A stretch of DNA of 64,000 nucleotides from Arthrobacter sp. MYb227 (GCF_002975435.1 NZ_PCPT01000001.1:1-64000); one strand, 5' to 3'; counted from the stretch's first letter, positions 35,258 through 45,146 are shown. Notes: generated by a model not told the origin, from the letters alone. Program-made: numbers and translations.

Positions 35258-36558
35258 TTGGCGTCCTTTGGCTCGGTGGTGGAATCGGCGTCGAGAAGGT
35301 TGAACCATGCCGCTGCGGTTCCCACATCCTTATCGCCACGCCCCGAAAGGTTGACGATAATGATGGTTTCTTCAGGCGTTGCCCCGGCCGCAATCTTGCG
35401 GGCAGCAATTTTTAGCGCTCCGGCAAGGGCATGCGAGGATTCGATGGCCGGGATAATGCCCTCGGTGCGGCACAGCAGCGAGAAAGCGTCCATGGCTTCG
35501 GTGTCGGTGATTGGCTCGTAGTTCACGCGCTTGATGTCAGCAAGGTAGGCGTGTTCCGGGCCGACGCCGGGGTAGTCAAGGCCCGCAGAAATCGAGTGGG
35601 ACTCGATGGTTTGGCCATCTTCATCCTGCATCAGGTAGCTCTTGGCTCCGTGCAGCACTCCGGGCTGGCCCAAGGTGATGGTTGCCGCGTGGCGTGGGGT
35701 GTCGATGCCGTCGCCGCCGGCCTCAAAGCCGTAAAGTTCCACCTCGTTGTCGTCGAGAAAGCCGTGGAAGATACCGATCGCGTTTGAACCGCCGCCAATG
35801 CATGCTGCAACAGCGTCTGGTAGACGGCCGGTCTGCGCCAAAATCTGTTCGCGGGCTTCTTCGCCAATGACTTCGTGGAAGTAACGCACCATGGCAGGGA
35901 ATGGGTGTCCCCCGGCTGCGGTTCCCAGCAGGTAGTGGGTGTTTTCCACGTTGGCTACCCAGTCACGCAATGCCTCGTTGATGGCATCCTTCAGCGTCTG
36001 GCTGCCTGCGGTTACCGGGATGACTGTGGCGCCGAGCAGCTGCATGCGCGCCACGTTCAGTGCCTGTCGGCGAGTATCTTCAGCACCCATGTAGACAACG
36101 CATTCAAGGCCCATCAGGGCAGCTGCGGTCGCGGAGGCAACGCCATGCTGCCCTGCTCCGGTCTCGGCGATGATGCGGGTCTTGCCCATGCGCTTGGCAA
36201 GCAATGCTTGGCCAAGCACATTGTTAATCTTGTGGCTTCCCGTGTGGTTCAAATCCTCACGCTTGAGGAAAACGCGTACGCCGCCGGCTACCTCGGAGAA
36301 ACGCTTGGCCTCGGTAAGCATTGACGGGCGGCCCGAGTAATTTTTGTTCAGATCCTTGACCTGGGCCACAAACTCCGGATCGGCCTTGGCCGCTTCAAAA
36401 GTTTCGTTGAGTTCGTCCATGGCGGCGATCAACGATTCGGGCATCCAGCGTCCCCCGTAGTCCCCAAAGTAGGGGCCAGGGGCGTGCCGCAGGGATTCCC
36501 CCGGAGTTGGCACGGGCTGCTGGGAACCGTCGGCCGGTTCACCTGTAGTCGGGTTCAT
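35254..36558 (-). CDS. trpB: Tryptophan synthase beta subunit
   Basis: A 434-aa PLP enzyme. It has [36 protein letters not shown] with the cofactor Lys, [13 protein letters not shown] with the catalytic Glu, [16 protein letters not shown], and [11 protein letters not shown] near the C-terminus. It condenses indole with serine. The N-terminus has a 25-residue extension before the core. Lies 46 bases downstream of trpC. Confidence 0.97.
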   Translation of the reverse strand: MNPTTGEPADGSQQPVPTPGESLRHAPGPYFGDYGGRWMPESLIAAMDELNETFEAAKADPEFVAQVKDLNKNYSGRPSMLTEAKRFSEVAGGVRVFLKREDLNHTGSHKINNVLGQALLAKRMGKTRIIAETGAGQHGVASATAAALMGLECVVYMGAEDTRRQALNVARMQLLGATVIPVTAGSQTLKDAINEALRDWVANVENTHYLLGTAAGGHPFPAMVRYFHEVIGEEAREQILAQTGRLPDAVAACIGGGSNAIGIFHGFLDDNEVELYGFEAGGDGIDTPRHAATITLGQPGVLHGAKSYLMQDEDGQTIESHSISAGLDYPGVGPEHAYLADIKRVNYEPITDTEAMDAFSLLCRTEGIIPAIESSHALAGALKIAARKIAAGATPEETIIIVNLSGRGDKDVGTAAAWFNLLDADSTTEPKDAK

Positions 36559-36604
36559 CTGGGGGCATCCTTATCTAGCTGAGGAGGTCTGAGGGGAAAA
36601 TAGT

Positions 36605-37438
36605 TTAGTCGCCGGAGCGTGCCGGTTTAGCGGCGGTTCCTGCGCTAATGAACTGTTCAATGGCAGCACGTGGATCGTTGTCCTTCACCAGGGCTTCGCC
36701 TACCAAGATGGCGTCGGCTCCGTGGGAGGCATAGTGCTGAACGTCGTCAACTCCACGTACGCCGGATTCGGCGATGATGATGGCATCGTGCGGAATCAGA
36801 TCTGCGAGGTTGGCAAAGTTGTTGCGGTCCACCTCAAGGGTCTTGAGGTTTCGCACGTTCACGCCGATGATCTTGGCGCCAAGGTTGATCGCGCGCGTAA
36901 TTTCTTCCTCGGTGTGCGTTTCAACCAGGGCGTTCATGCCAAGAGCATGGGTGAGTTCGAGGAATTCACGCATTTGGGCATCATCAAGGGCCGCAACGAT
37001 GAGCAGGATGAGGTCCGCTCCGTGAGCGCGTGCCTCATAGATCTGGTACGCGTCAACTGTGAAGTCCTTGCGCAGCAAGGGAATGTCAACCGCAGCACGT
37101 ACAGCATCAAAGTCGGCAAGCGATCCGCCAAAACGGCGTTCTTCGGTGAGTACCGAGATGACCGAGGCACCACCTGCTGCGTAGGCGGCCGCAAGTTCTG
37201 CGGGTTCCGGGATATCGGCAAGAGCACCCTTGGAGGGAGATTTGCGTTTAACTTCGGAAATGACCCGCATGATCCCATCACGCTGGGTTTGGATGGCTTT
37301 GCCGCCCAAGGCGGCAAAGGCGTCTAAGGCCGCAGGTGCGGCAGCCGCGTCAGCTTCAATCTGGGCCTGGCCACAGATGGAACGGCGGGCGTCCAGATCA
37401 ATCCGAACGCCCGCAATAATATCCTCAAGTACGCTCAC
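36605..37438 (-). CDS. trpC: Indole-3-glycerol phosphate synthase
   Basis: A 277-aa TIM barrel. It has [85 protein letters not shown] and [15 protein letters not shown]. All catalytic Lys/Glu positions are present. The start is GTG 37438, 2 bases from the stop of the preceding small gene. Confidence 0.96.
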   Translation of the reverse strand: MSVLEDIIAGVRIDLDARRSICGQAQIEADAAAAPAALDAFAALGGKAIQTQRDGIMRVISEVKRKSPSKGALADIPEPAELAAAYAAGGASVISVLTEERRFGGSLADFDAVRAAVDIPLLRKDFTVDAYQIYEARAHGADLILLIVAALDDAQMREFLELTHALGMNALVETHTEEEITRAINLGAKIIGVNVRNLKTLEVDRNNFANLADLIPHDAIIIAESGVRGVDDVQHYASHGADAILVGEALVKDNDPRAAIEQFISAGTAAKPARSGD

Positions 37439-37440
37439 GA

Positions 37441-37692
37441 CTAGTGTGCGGAACCCGACTTGGAACCGCCGACGCCGTAACCGGCCTTCTTCATAACCCA
37501 GCCTGAGATCAGACCGAGCACGACGATGCCCGAGGAGATGTAAACCATGGTTGGGTTGTGCGCGGCAAAGGAAATGCCACCGATGATGAAGCCGATCAGC
37601 GAAATGCCGACGAGGGTCCATGCTGCAATCGAGTTGCCGTGACCGATTTCTTCTGCGTGCATCGGGTCGATCTGGGTGTTGGTGTTAGCCAT
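37441..37692 (-). CDS. Small two-TM membrane protein (HGxxVP/DUF6704-like) in trp operon
   Basis: An 83-aa protein. After a hydrophilic N-terminus ending [12 protein letters not shown] come two membrane segments (about residues 23-43 and 50-66) and a Gly/Ser tail. Proteins of this size and pattern sit between trpE and trpC in many actinobacteria. AGGAG lies 9 bases before ATG 37692. Role unknown; position suggests a link to tryptophan synthesis only by operon membership. Confidence 0.85.
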   Translation of the reverse strand: MANTNTQIDPMHAEEIGHGNSIAAWTLVGISLIGFIIGGISFAAHNPTMVYISSGIVVLGLISGWVMKKAGYGVGGSKSGSAH

Positions 37693-37807
37693 GGTGGGAT
37701 ACTCCTACTCACCTAGTGCCAATCGGGAATTCTCCCGACGAATAACTTCTGTCTATTCTGCCATTCTTTAACGCTGTGGCGTGCCATATTGCTCGCCAAG
37801 GCGCGTT

Positions 37808-38410
37808 TTAGGTGGGATCATCGCCGCGGGAGAGTGAGTCCCAGCCGGTGATCTCATCTATCTGACCCTTGGGGGTCAGTGAATCCTCATCGCCCGGAGT
37901 TGCCGCGGCATCCCGGGTGTACTTCTTACTGCTCTTCCAGGTACGTGAAGCAATTGCCAAGATCAGGGCGTTGGCTACCAGGATGATCCCGGCAAGAATT
38001 GTTACGTATGGCCAGAAGGAAACCTCATAGTCACCGCCGGCGGCGCTGAGGCCCGTGGCTTCACCAACCTTAGTGGTTGCCGCCGCAACCGGATCGGCGA
38101 GCACCGAGATTGCCGAGGCCACGATTCCCCCACCGACAATCAATAGGATTCCGGCAATAATGTAGCGGGCTACAGGTCCAGCTATCAGCGCGGCGAGCGA
38201 ACCAGCAAGTGCAACGATCGATAGTGCTGCAATGGCTGCCGAGGCATCTGCACCGGCGACCTCAATCAGCGGGATCTTCACGGAGCCAACTTCAGGTTGG
38301 ACAGTGATCCAGATTCGGGTACTGGTGGCAAGACCCAGCACTCCTCCAATCACGCCCAGGAGCATGACCATGCGTTTGGTGCCCCAGATCGGGGTTTGTG
38401 TGGTGCTCAT
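37808..38410 (-). CDS. Tryptophan-biosynthesis-associated membrane protein
   Basis: A 200-aa protein with four membrane segments (about residues 14-32, 57-77, 82-104, 131-152). The loop after segment 1 contains WITVQPEVGSVKIPLIEVAGADASAA (written here in parts: WITVQPEVG, IEVAGADAS), typical of the TIGR02234-type family found after trpE (M. tuberculosis Rv1610). The cytoplasmic tail holds DEDSLTPKGQ and WDSLSRGDD. GAGGAAAG precedes the start; trpE ends 5 bases upstream. Function unknown. Confidence 0.88.
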   Translation of the reverse strand: MSTTQTPIWGTKRMVMLLGVIGGVLGLATSTRIWITVQPEVGSVKIPLIEVAGADASAAIAALSIVALAGSLAALIAGPVARYIIAGILLIVGGGIVASAISVLADPVAAATTKVGEATGLSAAGGDYEVSFWPYVTILAGIILVANALILAIASRTWKSSKKYTRDAAATPGDEDSLTPKGQIDEITGWDSLSRGDDPT

Positions 38411-38415
38411 AAGTT

Positions 38416-39966
38416 TTAGCTTTCCTCGCCGGCTTTTTTCATGGTGCCAGCAGCCCAGACGGCACGCAGGGGCGCTGCCGACTTATTGATGGTTTCAAGA
38501 GCTTCGTCATCAAGATCAGAATCGTTGACAATGCCTCCGCCGGCCTGAACGTAGGCGCGATTGCCTTTGAGCAGTGCCGAACGGATGGCTATTGCCATGT
38601 CCATGTCCCCGGTGAAATCAAGGTAACCGACTACCCCGCCGTAAATGCCACGGCGGTGCGGTTCTAGTTCATCAAGCAAGCGCAGCGCACGTGGTTTAGG
38701 TGCACCCGAGAGTGTCCCTGCGGGGAATGTTGCGGCAAGCACGTCATAGCCGTCGGTTCCCGGGGTGAGCTTGCCAACCACGTTGGAAACCAAGTGCATG
38801 ATGTGGCTGAAGCGTTCGACCTCCATGAACTGGGTGACCTCTACCGAACCAGGAACACAGACCTTGGAGAGGTCATTGCGTGATAGGTCAACGAGCATCA
38901 GGTGCTCGGCGCGTTCTTTTTCGTCATTGAGCAGGTCTTTTTCATGCTGCTGGTCGTCCTCGTAGTTTGCCCCGCGTGGTCGTGAGCCAGCAATCGGGTG
39001 GGTTACTACGTGGTTATCGTTGACGGTAACGAGTGCCTCAGGTGAGGAGCCAACGATTGAGTATGACTTACCGTGGGTGTCTTCGAGATTGAACAAGTAC
39101 ATGTAGGGGCTGGGGTTGGTGGCCCGCAGGATCCTGTACACATCAAGCGGGTCTGCATGGGATTCAAGTTCAAAGCGGCGTGAAATAACTACCTGGAATA
39201 CCTCGCCATCGACGATGGCTTCTTTGCCGCGCAAGACCGCTTGACGGTATGAGTTTTCATCCCATGAATGGGTGACGGCATTCATGAGTTCATCGGTCGG
39301 GACATCGGTGCCGGAGAGTACCGAAACTGGGGTTTCGGCGGCTTCGGTGAGCGCTGTGAGCATCTTGCTCACGCGCTCAACTGCGTGATCATAAGCGCCG
39401 TCAACACCGTCGGTGGTTCCGTTGAAGTTAATTGCGTTGGCAATAAGTGTCAGCGTGCCGTCGGTGTTGTCATGTACCGCCATGTCGCCCACGAGGTTCA
39501 TGGCAAGTTCGGGTAAGTGCAGATCATCGGCGGGTGGATTGGGGAGTTTTTCCCAGTGCCGAACCGCTTCCCAGCCAATGAACCCGACCATGCCACTGGT
39601 CAGCGGCGGAAGATCCCCGAGAGGTTCGGTGCGTAGCGCTCGTACTGTGTCACGCAATACCTCTACCGGGTTACCTTCGGTGGGCATGCCAATCGGTGGG
39701 TTTCCCAGCCAATGTGCTTGCCCCTCGCGGGTGGTGAGCGTTGCCGGTGAGTTGGTGCCAATAAACGAGTAGCGGCTCCAGACTCCCCCGGCCGCAGCCG
39801 ATTCCATCAGAAAAGTGCCCGGGCGGCCGTTAGCAAGCCGACGATAAATCGAGATGGGCGTTAGCGAATCCGCTAGGACACGCATGCTAACCGGGATGAC
39901 GCGGCGATCGGCTGCTAGGGCGCGAAATTGTTCGCGGGTAGGTGTTAGTTCACCGAGAGCTTGCAT
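38416..39966 (-). CDS. trpE: Anthranilate synthase component I
   Basis: A 516-aa chorismate-binding enzyme. The N-terminal feedback region has TFLMESAAAGGVWSRYSFIG (the LLES-type motif as LMES). The catalytic domain has QVVISRRFELES, YSIVGSSPEALV, THPIAGSRPRGAN, LVDLSRNDLSKV, FPAGTLSGAPKPRA and YVQAGGGIVNDS. It makes anthranilate from chorismate and ammonia; no trpG is present in the window. Follows hisI by 41 bases. Confidence 0.97.
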   Translation of the reverse strand: MQALGELTPTREQFRALAADRRVIPVSMRVLADSLTPISIYRRLANGRPGTFLMESAAAGGVWSRYSFIGTNSPATLTTREGQAHWLGNPPIGMPTEGNPVEVLRDTVRALRTEPLGDLPPLTSGMVGFIGWEAVRHWEKLPNPPADDLHLPELAMNLVGDMAVHDNTDGTLTLIANAINFNGTTDGVDGAYDHAVERVSKMLTALTEAAETPVSVLSGTDVPTDELMNAVTHSWDENSYRQAVLRGKEAIVDGEVFQVVISRRFELESHADPLDVYRILRATNPSPYMYLFNLEDTHGKSYSIVGSSPEALVTVNDNHVVTHPIAGSRPRGANYEDDQQHEKDLLNDEKERAEHLMLVDLSRNDLSKVCVPGSVEVTQFMEVERFSHIMHLVSNVVGKLTPGTDGYDVLAATFPAGTLSGAPKPRALRLLDELEPHRRGIYGGVVGYLDFTGDMDMAIAIRSALLKGNRAYVQAGGGIVNDSDLDDEALETINKSAAPLRAVWAAGTMKKAGEES

Positions 39967-40007
39967 AAGTGACTAATATTCCTTGCGTAAAAGAAATCGA
40001 TGTTGGG

Positions 40008-40409
40008 TCAGGAAACGCGGCGGCCAACAACGGCCGGGATTTCGCGTCCATCAAAGCAGGTGTGGGCTCCGGTGTGGCAGGCGGCACCAATCTGGTCTAC
40101 TACCACCAGTAGCGCATCGCCATCGCAGTCTAGGGCTACCGAGCGAACCAGCTGTGAATGTCCGGAGGTATCTCCCTTACGCCAATACTCATTGCGTGAG
40201 CGGGACCAGAATGTGACGCGGCCGGTGGTGAGGGTACGGCGCAGAGCTTCTTCATCCATCCATCCGAGCATGAGAACCTCCAAGGTTCCATGCTGCTGAA
40301 TAATGGCAGCGACTAATCCCGAGTCGTCCTTTTTCAGGGCTGCGGAAATTTCTGCGGACAATTTGCCATCTACTGTGACTGGCGTGGCGAAGGCTGGGTT
40401 CTGCGACAT
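40008..40409 (-). CDS. hisI: Phosphoribosyl-AMP cyclohydrolase
   Basis: A 133-aa protein. It has VLMLGWMDEEALRRTL, VTFWSRSRNEYWRKGDTSGH and ALDCDGDALLVVVDQ followed by GAACHTGAHTCF, giving the Zn and Mg ligands. Third step of histidine synthesis. ATG 40409 has GGGGGT just upstream. First gene of the hisI-trpE-trpC-trpB-trpA-lgt run, divergent from the next gene. Confidence 0.96.
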   Translation of the reverse strand: MSQNPAFATPVTVDGKLSAEISAALKKDDSGLVAAIIQQHGTLEVLMLGWMDEEALRRTLTTGRVTFWSRSRNEYWRKGDTSGHSQLVRSVALDCDGDALLVVVDQIGAACHTGAHTCFDGREIPAVVGRRVS

Positions 40410-40554
40410 CACCCCCAAGTCTAGTGCCACGGACCGTTAATTCGTTGTACGCGATTCATGCAGCGGACCTACGCGTCATGATTCGGCACACGCCGAGCAG
40501 TATGCACTGTTTCAATCGGACACAAGAGCAGCAGAACGTGTTAGTTTCATAGTG

Positions 40555-41187
40555 ATGCATTTCGTCCCAGCCTCGCGTGAAGTATTGGCCGAAGTCCTGC
40601 TCGCTGCAGGGCCGGTGGCCCCAACATTGTGCGCCGGATGGCAGACTCGCCATTTAGCTGCACACCTTGTATTGCGTGAGCATTCGCTGCTCGCCGCCGG
40701 TATCGTTTTCAAACCTTTGACCGGCAAGATGGAATCGGTCCTTGAACAACGCGCAGAACGCGCCTTGAACAAGAACGATTATGCGGTTCTCGTCCATGAA
40801 TTTCTTGCCGGTCCGCCTAAGCGTTCCCCCTTTGCGCTACAGCGTGTTGAGCATGCGGCGAATCTTTCCGAGTTTTTCATTCATACCGAGGATGTGCGTC
40901 GGGCAACCGATCGTTGGGTACCTCGGGCGTTGGATGCCGCGTATGAAGAACTGTTATGGAATGACCTCATTCGACGTGCCTCGCTTTATTACCGTGGCAC
41001 CAGTGTTGGCATCATTCTTGTGCGTCCGGATGGACGCCGACATGTGGTGCGCAAGGCCCCGACCTCCGTGGCCATTACGGGCCGGCCTGGCGAATTATTG
41101 TTGCATGCCTCCGGGCGCCGCAACGAGGCTTTGGTGACATTTGAGGGCGCTCACGAGGCAATCGCAATTCTCGAGGCATCCAGGTAA
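40555..41187 (+). CDS. TIGR03085-type / DinB-like protein
   Basis: A 210-aa protein. It carries PTLCAGWQTRHLAAHLVLREHSLLAAG (parts: CAGWQTRHLAAHL, REHS), a DinB/mycothiol-dependent-like helical N-terminus with metal-type His. Then come VEHAANLSEFFIHTEDVRRA and a C-terminal SCP-like part (ITGRPGELLLHASGR). This matches the actinobacterial family often beside hisI. Activity unknown; possibly mycothiol-dependent. A GTG three bases earlier is an equal start candidate. Confidence 0.83.
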   Translation: MHFVPASREVLAEVLLAAGPVAPTLCAGWQTRHLAAHLVLREHSLLAAGIVFKPLTGKMESVLEQRAERALNKNDYAVLVHEFLAGPPKRSPFALQRVEHAANLSEFFIHTEDVRRATDRWVPRALDAAYEELLWNDLIRRASLYYRGTSVGIILVRPDGRRHVVRKAPTSVAITGRPGELLLHASGRRNEALVTFEGAHEAIAILEASR

Positions 41188-41214
41188 GCGCTTCCGCACC
41201 TTAATAGCTGCCCA

Positions 41215-42169
41215 TTACTTTGATGTACCGTGCCGCGGGGCTGTCTCGGGTACAACGATCAATGCCTCGTGATGATCCGCAAGGCGTAACGCCGGGCACG
41301 TTCCCACAGGATCGGTGACCACCACGGGATACTGCAGTGACCCACCAACAATCTGCCCCTTCAATATCTCGGGACAGCCTGCCGGAAGCCCGGCGACCTG
41401 GGCATCAATAACATGAATTCGGGCGGGCACCGGGTGTGAACTCTGCACTCTTTGGCGCCGATCCCAACACCGGAGCCAGCGCAAAGACAAAGATCCCTGC
41501 CACGAACCAAATCGATAACCCTCGGATACGTTTGACCAAACGTTGGTACACCTCAAGCCGCTGCCGGTAGGCAACCGCTGACTCGAGTTGCTGGATGTAC
41601 GCAATGCCTTGAGCACGTTTGGCCTTAACCCAGGCAATGTCCGAGGGCTCACTTGGTTGCAGTTTCCGACCAGCTAGGGCAAATGGTTGCTTCCGTTCTA
41701 GGGCCGCAAGTGCAAGTGAACTTCCAACGAATTCATCGGTATACAGCTCCGTGATGCTTCTGGATTCCCCTCGTAGCTGGGTGCGCCGTTCGTACACCCA
41801 TTTCAGCATTGGCGCCTCAGCACCAATGTTCTCCGTGGCTGCGAGTTCATTTGTTTGCAATAGGCCGAGATCCAATTCAAGGTTAGATAATTCGGTGACC
41901 GTGGGCGCATCCAGGGCAAGTACTCGGGCAGCCCCAAACAGCACGATCCCCACGGCGCTAAGCGCCACGACGGCACCAAGTATCGCAATCAGTGCAGCCC
42001 AGAGCCGCAGGTCCTGTATTGATGTCAATTGCGGCCCCGCAATAACTGCCACGGCAAGGGCACCGGTGGAGGCCACAAGCCATTTCAGGGTTCCGGCAAG
42101 ACTTTCGGTCTTGAGTTCAAAATAATCGAGTTGCGAGGTTGGTGTTTCGGTCACTTCTGGAATATCCAC
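41215..42169 (-). pseudogene. Membrane protein gene split by a 4-base duplication
   Basis: The first frame (42169-41405) gives 254 aa with membrane segments near residues 27-48, 54-78 and 212-232, a helical region rich in charged residues, and an end at SAPKSAEFTPGA. A second frame continues with RIHVIDAQVAGLPAGC, LKGQIVGGSLQYPVVVTDPVG and TCPALRL, ending at 41215. The tandem GGGC GGGC at 41421-41428 sits exactly at the join; removing one copy makes a single frame of about 315 aa. The TPGA-RIHVIDAQ junction then reads naturally. Likely a slippage mutation or sequence error. Function unknown. Confidence 0.65.
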
Positions 42170-42187
42170 GTGATTTCTTTAGTTGAA

Positions 42188-42209
42188 ACATGTACTACGC
42201 ATGTACTAC
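42188..42209. promoter_or_regulatory. Two 11-bp direct repeats upstream of antitoxin gene
   Basis: Tandem (A/G)CATGTACTAC copies at 42188-42198 and 42199-42209, spaced one helical turn. They lie between the divergent membrane-protein gene and the Phd/YefM gene. They resemble operator repeats; YefM-type antitoxins bind TGTACA-like cores (established for E. coli), here TGTACT. Confidence 0.5.
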
Positions 42210-42266
42210 ACGTGTTAGCCTCATGCATTAACAATGCGTCAGGTCGAACACGAGGAAGAAGTAGCC

Positions 42267-42551
42267 ATGTCTCCCCTAGCCCACGTAGCAAGTTCGCATA
42301 CATACAGCATGCGCGAGCTGAACCAAAACACTGCCCAGGTCATCAGGGAGATCAACGAGTCAGGTGAACCGGCACTTATCACCCGCCAGGGCAGGCTGGT
42401 AGCACTATTAACCCCCTTGGCCAACGCACGCGTGGAAGCTGCGGTGCTGGCTGCTGCCCTAGAAAGCGTATCGGCCATGAATACCGCAGGATCTGTAGGC
42501 AAAATCCACCCTAGTGAAGAGGTTGGCCGGGACCTTGGTCTCATCGACTAA
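42267..42551 (+). CDS. Phd/YefM-family antitoxin-like protein
   Basis: A 94-aa protein. It carries SHTYSMRELNQNTAQVIREI, NESGEPALITRQGRLVALLTPL, the Phd/YefM N-terminal DNA-binding fold, with a helical C-terminus that would bind a toxin. GAGGAAG lies upstream of ATG 42267. No RelE, YoeB or Doc toxin gene follows. Instead an unknown gene lies convergent, overlapping by 11 bases. It may be an orphan antitoxin or act with a new partner. Confidence 0.82.
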   Translation: MSPLAHVASSHTYSMRELNQNTAQVIREINESGEPALITRQGRLVALLTPLANARVEAAVLAAALESVSAMNTAGSVGKIHPSEEVGRDLGLID

Positions 42552-42918
42552 GCCCATTGCGCATAAGGAGACGCCGCATTTCCGCATTTGGAACAACCCG
42601 ACGTTTTACAAATCCAGGTTCCAACCCATGTCTGATCTGCTCATCGAGCGTAAGCGCGCGATAGACCAAACAATAGTCACGAGCCGCAGGGCCACGCTGA
42701 TCGTCACCATCCAGATCGAACGATAGATATTCGGGCAGTTCAGAGACCCAGATACAGCGTCTAAATCTAGAATCAATGTCCCCATCCAGCGGGCCTTCGA
42801 TCTCGTCGTCTGCATCCGGACGCAACTGCGTATCTGCAATTTGCCAGATGGTCTTACCAACCGACAAGTCGCCGATGGCACGCAGTTCTTCATTTGCGAG
42901 ATCTTCCCAGTCCGCCAT
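42541..42918 (-). CDS. Hypothetical protein facing the antitoxin gene
   Basis: A 125-aa acidic protein beginning MADWEDLANEELRAIGDLS. It has a DADDEIEGPLDGD stretch and a conserved-looking middle RRCIWVSELPEYLSFDLDG, then DYCLVYRALTLDEQIRHGLEP. No membrane segment or known motif recognised. Tail-to-tail with the antitoxin gene and overlapping its stop. TTG 42930 is an alternative start. Confidence 0.6.
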   Translation of the reverse strand: MADWEDLANEELRAIGDLSVGKTIWQIADTQLRPDADDEIEGPLDGDIDSRFRRCIWVSELPEYLSFDLDGDDQRGPAARDYCLVYRALTLDEQIRHGLEPGFVKRRVVPNAEMRRLLMRNGLSR

Positions 42919-43017
42919 ACGCTCATTCAACCAGAGAGCGCAGCGTACGTGTAGCTTTCAACTGTGGCACACTGGCATCGCGAGTTCAGGTATCAATGCG
43001 CTTGAACAAAGCATTTC

Positions 43018-45039
43018 CTAGAATTCGGTAAACGCCCCGGCTGTCAGTCCATCAAGGCTCCGCACATGAATCACGGCCAGCGAACTCGTGACGGGATTCG
43101 AGCCAAATTCCGCCGGTTGCACCTCCGCTGGCAAAACAACCTCTGCGTTCCACTGGGTGCGCTCACGGTGTACGAACACCCTTTCCCCATTAACACTCAA
43201 GAAGATCTGCAGTTCCTCCCGGCCATGAATGGTTCCCGAAAGCTGAACCACGCGCGCACCCTCGTTTTGGTTCGCGAGAACGGACCTCACATCAATGGTG
43301 ACCTTGGGGTCTTTGTTTTCAAGATGACTCGCGGTGTCCATCAACGGGGCCTCTTCGTGTGGCAAGCAATCCGATACCAGCGTTGGAGCCAGCGGCGGGG
43401 TTGTACGCAGCGAACTGGCAGCTTCAAATGCATAGCCATAGGACAGAATTTCATTGTCCTCATAGGCGGGCCCGGCAATGGTTAGGCCCACCGGCATGCC
43501 AATATCTTCCATGGTTCCCATGGCAACGGTAATTGTCGGAATACCAAAGTGGCGTAGCGCGTAGTTGCCATTGGAGAAGAACACCCCATTGGCCCAGGCG
43601 CGGTCCGCGGAGTCTTGGCTGATATCAGAGTCCTGTGCCGCAACATCTGCATTGGCCGGGAAGACGATTCCGTCTAGACCTAAGGATTCAAGCCATTCTT
43701 CGAAAAGTTCCTTACGCAACGTTTCTAAGGTTTTGAGTCCATCGGCAAAGCCCGGTAGCTCCTCCACCGGTGGCAGCCCGGTCTTGGCCATGGCAACCAC
43801 ATCGCGGTAGCGATTTTCGTAGTCCTCGACCTCCTCATAGCGGTCTGGTAAGGATCCTGCGGGTGCGGGAAAAATCTGTAGGTGGTCAACATCTGCCAAC
43901 TGGTTGAGAAGCGGATCATTATTCGTCCGCAGAAAGGTGTCCCAACCGTGAGCGAGAATTTCGTTGAATTCGGTATCCATCCACCCCTCTGGAAGCACCC
44001 CCAATGAGGCGAGCTGTTCACCACCGGGGGTATCACCCTCATATTTTTCAATCATCGGCAGATCAACTTCGATGACCTGGGCACCCAAGGATTCGAGCCG
44101 TTTACGTGCCGCAACCCAAAGTTTAAGGATGGATTCGCGCACCTGAATCGGGAAGTTGGAGTCTTGGCCCAGGTACATCCGTGGTACTCCAAAACGTTTG
44201 CCTCGCAATGAGTGCGGATCGGCAAGTTCCGCGTAGCTGGCCGGGCGCACCGCGGAAGCCACGGGCAGTTTCACCACTTGCTGGTTTCGCCAGAAGTCCC
44301 CGCTGGTTTCCGGGTCATCTGCGACTATGACATCGAGCAGTGCGAACATGTCATCCATGGAACGGGTGTGTGGCACCACCACATCGCGGGTGGGGAACAG
44401 CGGCCAGTTTCCCCGAATAGATATAACACCGCGCGATGGCGTATAGGCACACAGTCCATTATTGGAGGCCGGGCTGCGACCGGAAGACACCGTTTCTTCG
44501 CCCATGCCAAAGACACCCATGCTGGATGCGGTGGCTACCGCCGAGCCATTGGAGGAGCCCGAGGCATAGGCAGCGGCCAAGTAGTCCGTGTTGTAGGGGC
44601 TTTCTGCACGGCCATAAATTCCGCGTTGCATGCCGCCATCTGCCATGGGCGGCATATTGGTTTTACCCAGCAACACTCCCCCGGCGTCCCGGATGCGCCC
44701 CACCGTGAAGGCATCATCTTGAGCTATCAGATCTTTGAACGCCGGAGAGCCAGAAGCCACACTCATGCCACGAGCCATGTAGCTGTCCTTGACGGTGTAG
44801 GGAATTCCTTCCAGTGCCCCGGCGGTACCGGCCCGGCGCCTAGCATCGGAGGCGGCAGCCTCGGTGAAGACCTTGGGGTTGAGCACCGCTACGGCATTGA
44901 GTCGCACCGAGGATCTGTCGAAGCGCCCGATGCGAGCCAGATGTGCGGCCACCAACTCGACGGCCGTCACGTCCCCGTTTTCCAAGGCACCGAGGGTGTC
45001 TTCGATTGAGGCCTCGTGGATGGTGAACTGTCGTTTCAT
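43018..45039 (-). CDS. Amidase-signature hydrolase with extra C-terminal domain
   Basis: A 673-aa protein. The amidase core (residues 1 to about 560) has GIPYTVKDSYMARG (catalytic Lys), the first Ser of the triad in YASGSSNGSAVATASS, and the acyl Ser in EETVSSGRSPASNNG. These replace the usual GGSSGGSA and T-D-TGGS-R-P patterns in altered form. Beyond it lie about 110 residues, beta-rich (QLSGTIHGREELQIFLSVNG, WNAEVVLPAEVQPAEF), not part of the family core. It hydrolyses an amide; the substrate may be linked to the agmatine genes just upstream (inference). Starts at ATG 45039. Confidence 0.85.
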   Translation of the reverse strand: MKRQFTIHEASIEDTLGALENGDVTAVELVAAHLARIGRFDRSSVRLNAVAVLNPKVFTEAAASDARRRAGTAGALEGIPYTVKDSYMARGMSVASGSPAFKDLIAQDDAFTVGRIRDAGGVLLGKTNMPPMADGGMQRGIYGRAESPYNTDYLAAAYASGSSNGSAVATASSMGVFGMGEETVSSGRSPASNNGLCAYTPSRGVISIRGNWPLFPTRDVVVPHTRSMDDMFALLDVIVADDPETSGDFWRNQQVVKLPVASAVRPASYAELADPHSLRGKRFGVPRMYLGQDSNFPIQVRESILKLWVAARKRLESLGAQVIEVDLPMIEKYEGDTPGGEQLASLGVLPEGWMDTEFNEILAHGWDTFLRTNNDPLLNQLADVDHLQIFPAPAGSLPDRYEEVEDYENRYRDVVAMAKTGLPPVEELPGFADGLKTLETLRKELFEEWLESLGLDGIVFPANADVAAQDSDISQDSADRAWANGVFFSNGNYALRHFGIPTITVAMGTMEDIGMPVGLTIAGPAYEDNEILSYGYAFEAASSLRTTPPLAPTLVSDCLPHEEAPLMDTASHLENKDPKVTIDVRSVLANQNEGARVVQLSGTIHGREELQIFLSVNGERVFVHRERTQWNAEVVLPAEVQPAEFGSNPVTSSLAVIHVRSLDGLTAGAFTEF

Positions 45040-45065
45040 GAGGGTTTTCTAATGCTTTCTTGATT

Positions 45066-45109
45066 CGTCGGGTTGCCCTTTGCCCAGGGGATGAGCGAGC
45101 AACCCGACG
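45066..45109. terminator. Hairpin between permease and amidase
   Basis: An 11-bp perfect stem CGTCGGGTTGC/GCAACCCGACG with a 22-base loop. No T-run. It may separate transcription of aguA-permease from amidase or stabilise an mRNA end. Confidence 0.5.
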
Positions 45110-45146
45110 CGAATAGATGTGTTGCTTCGGTTAATCCGAATGCCGG

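Noticed and set aside
44212-45009. 265-codon plus-strand frame opposite the amidase
   Set aside because: Arg/Gly/His-rich translation of a well-supported minus-strand gene; no start signal.
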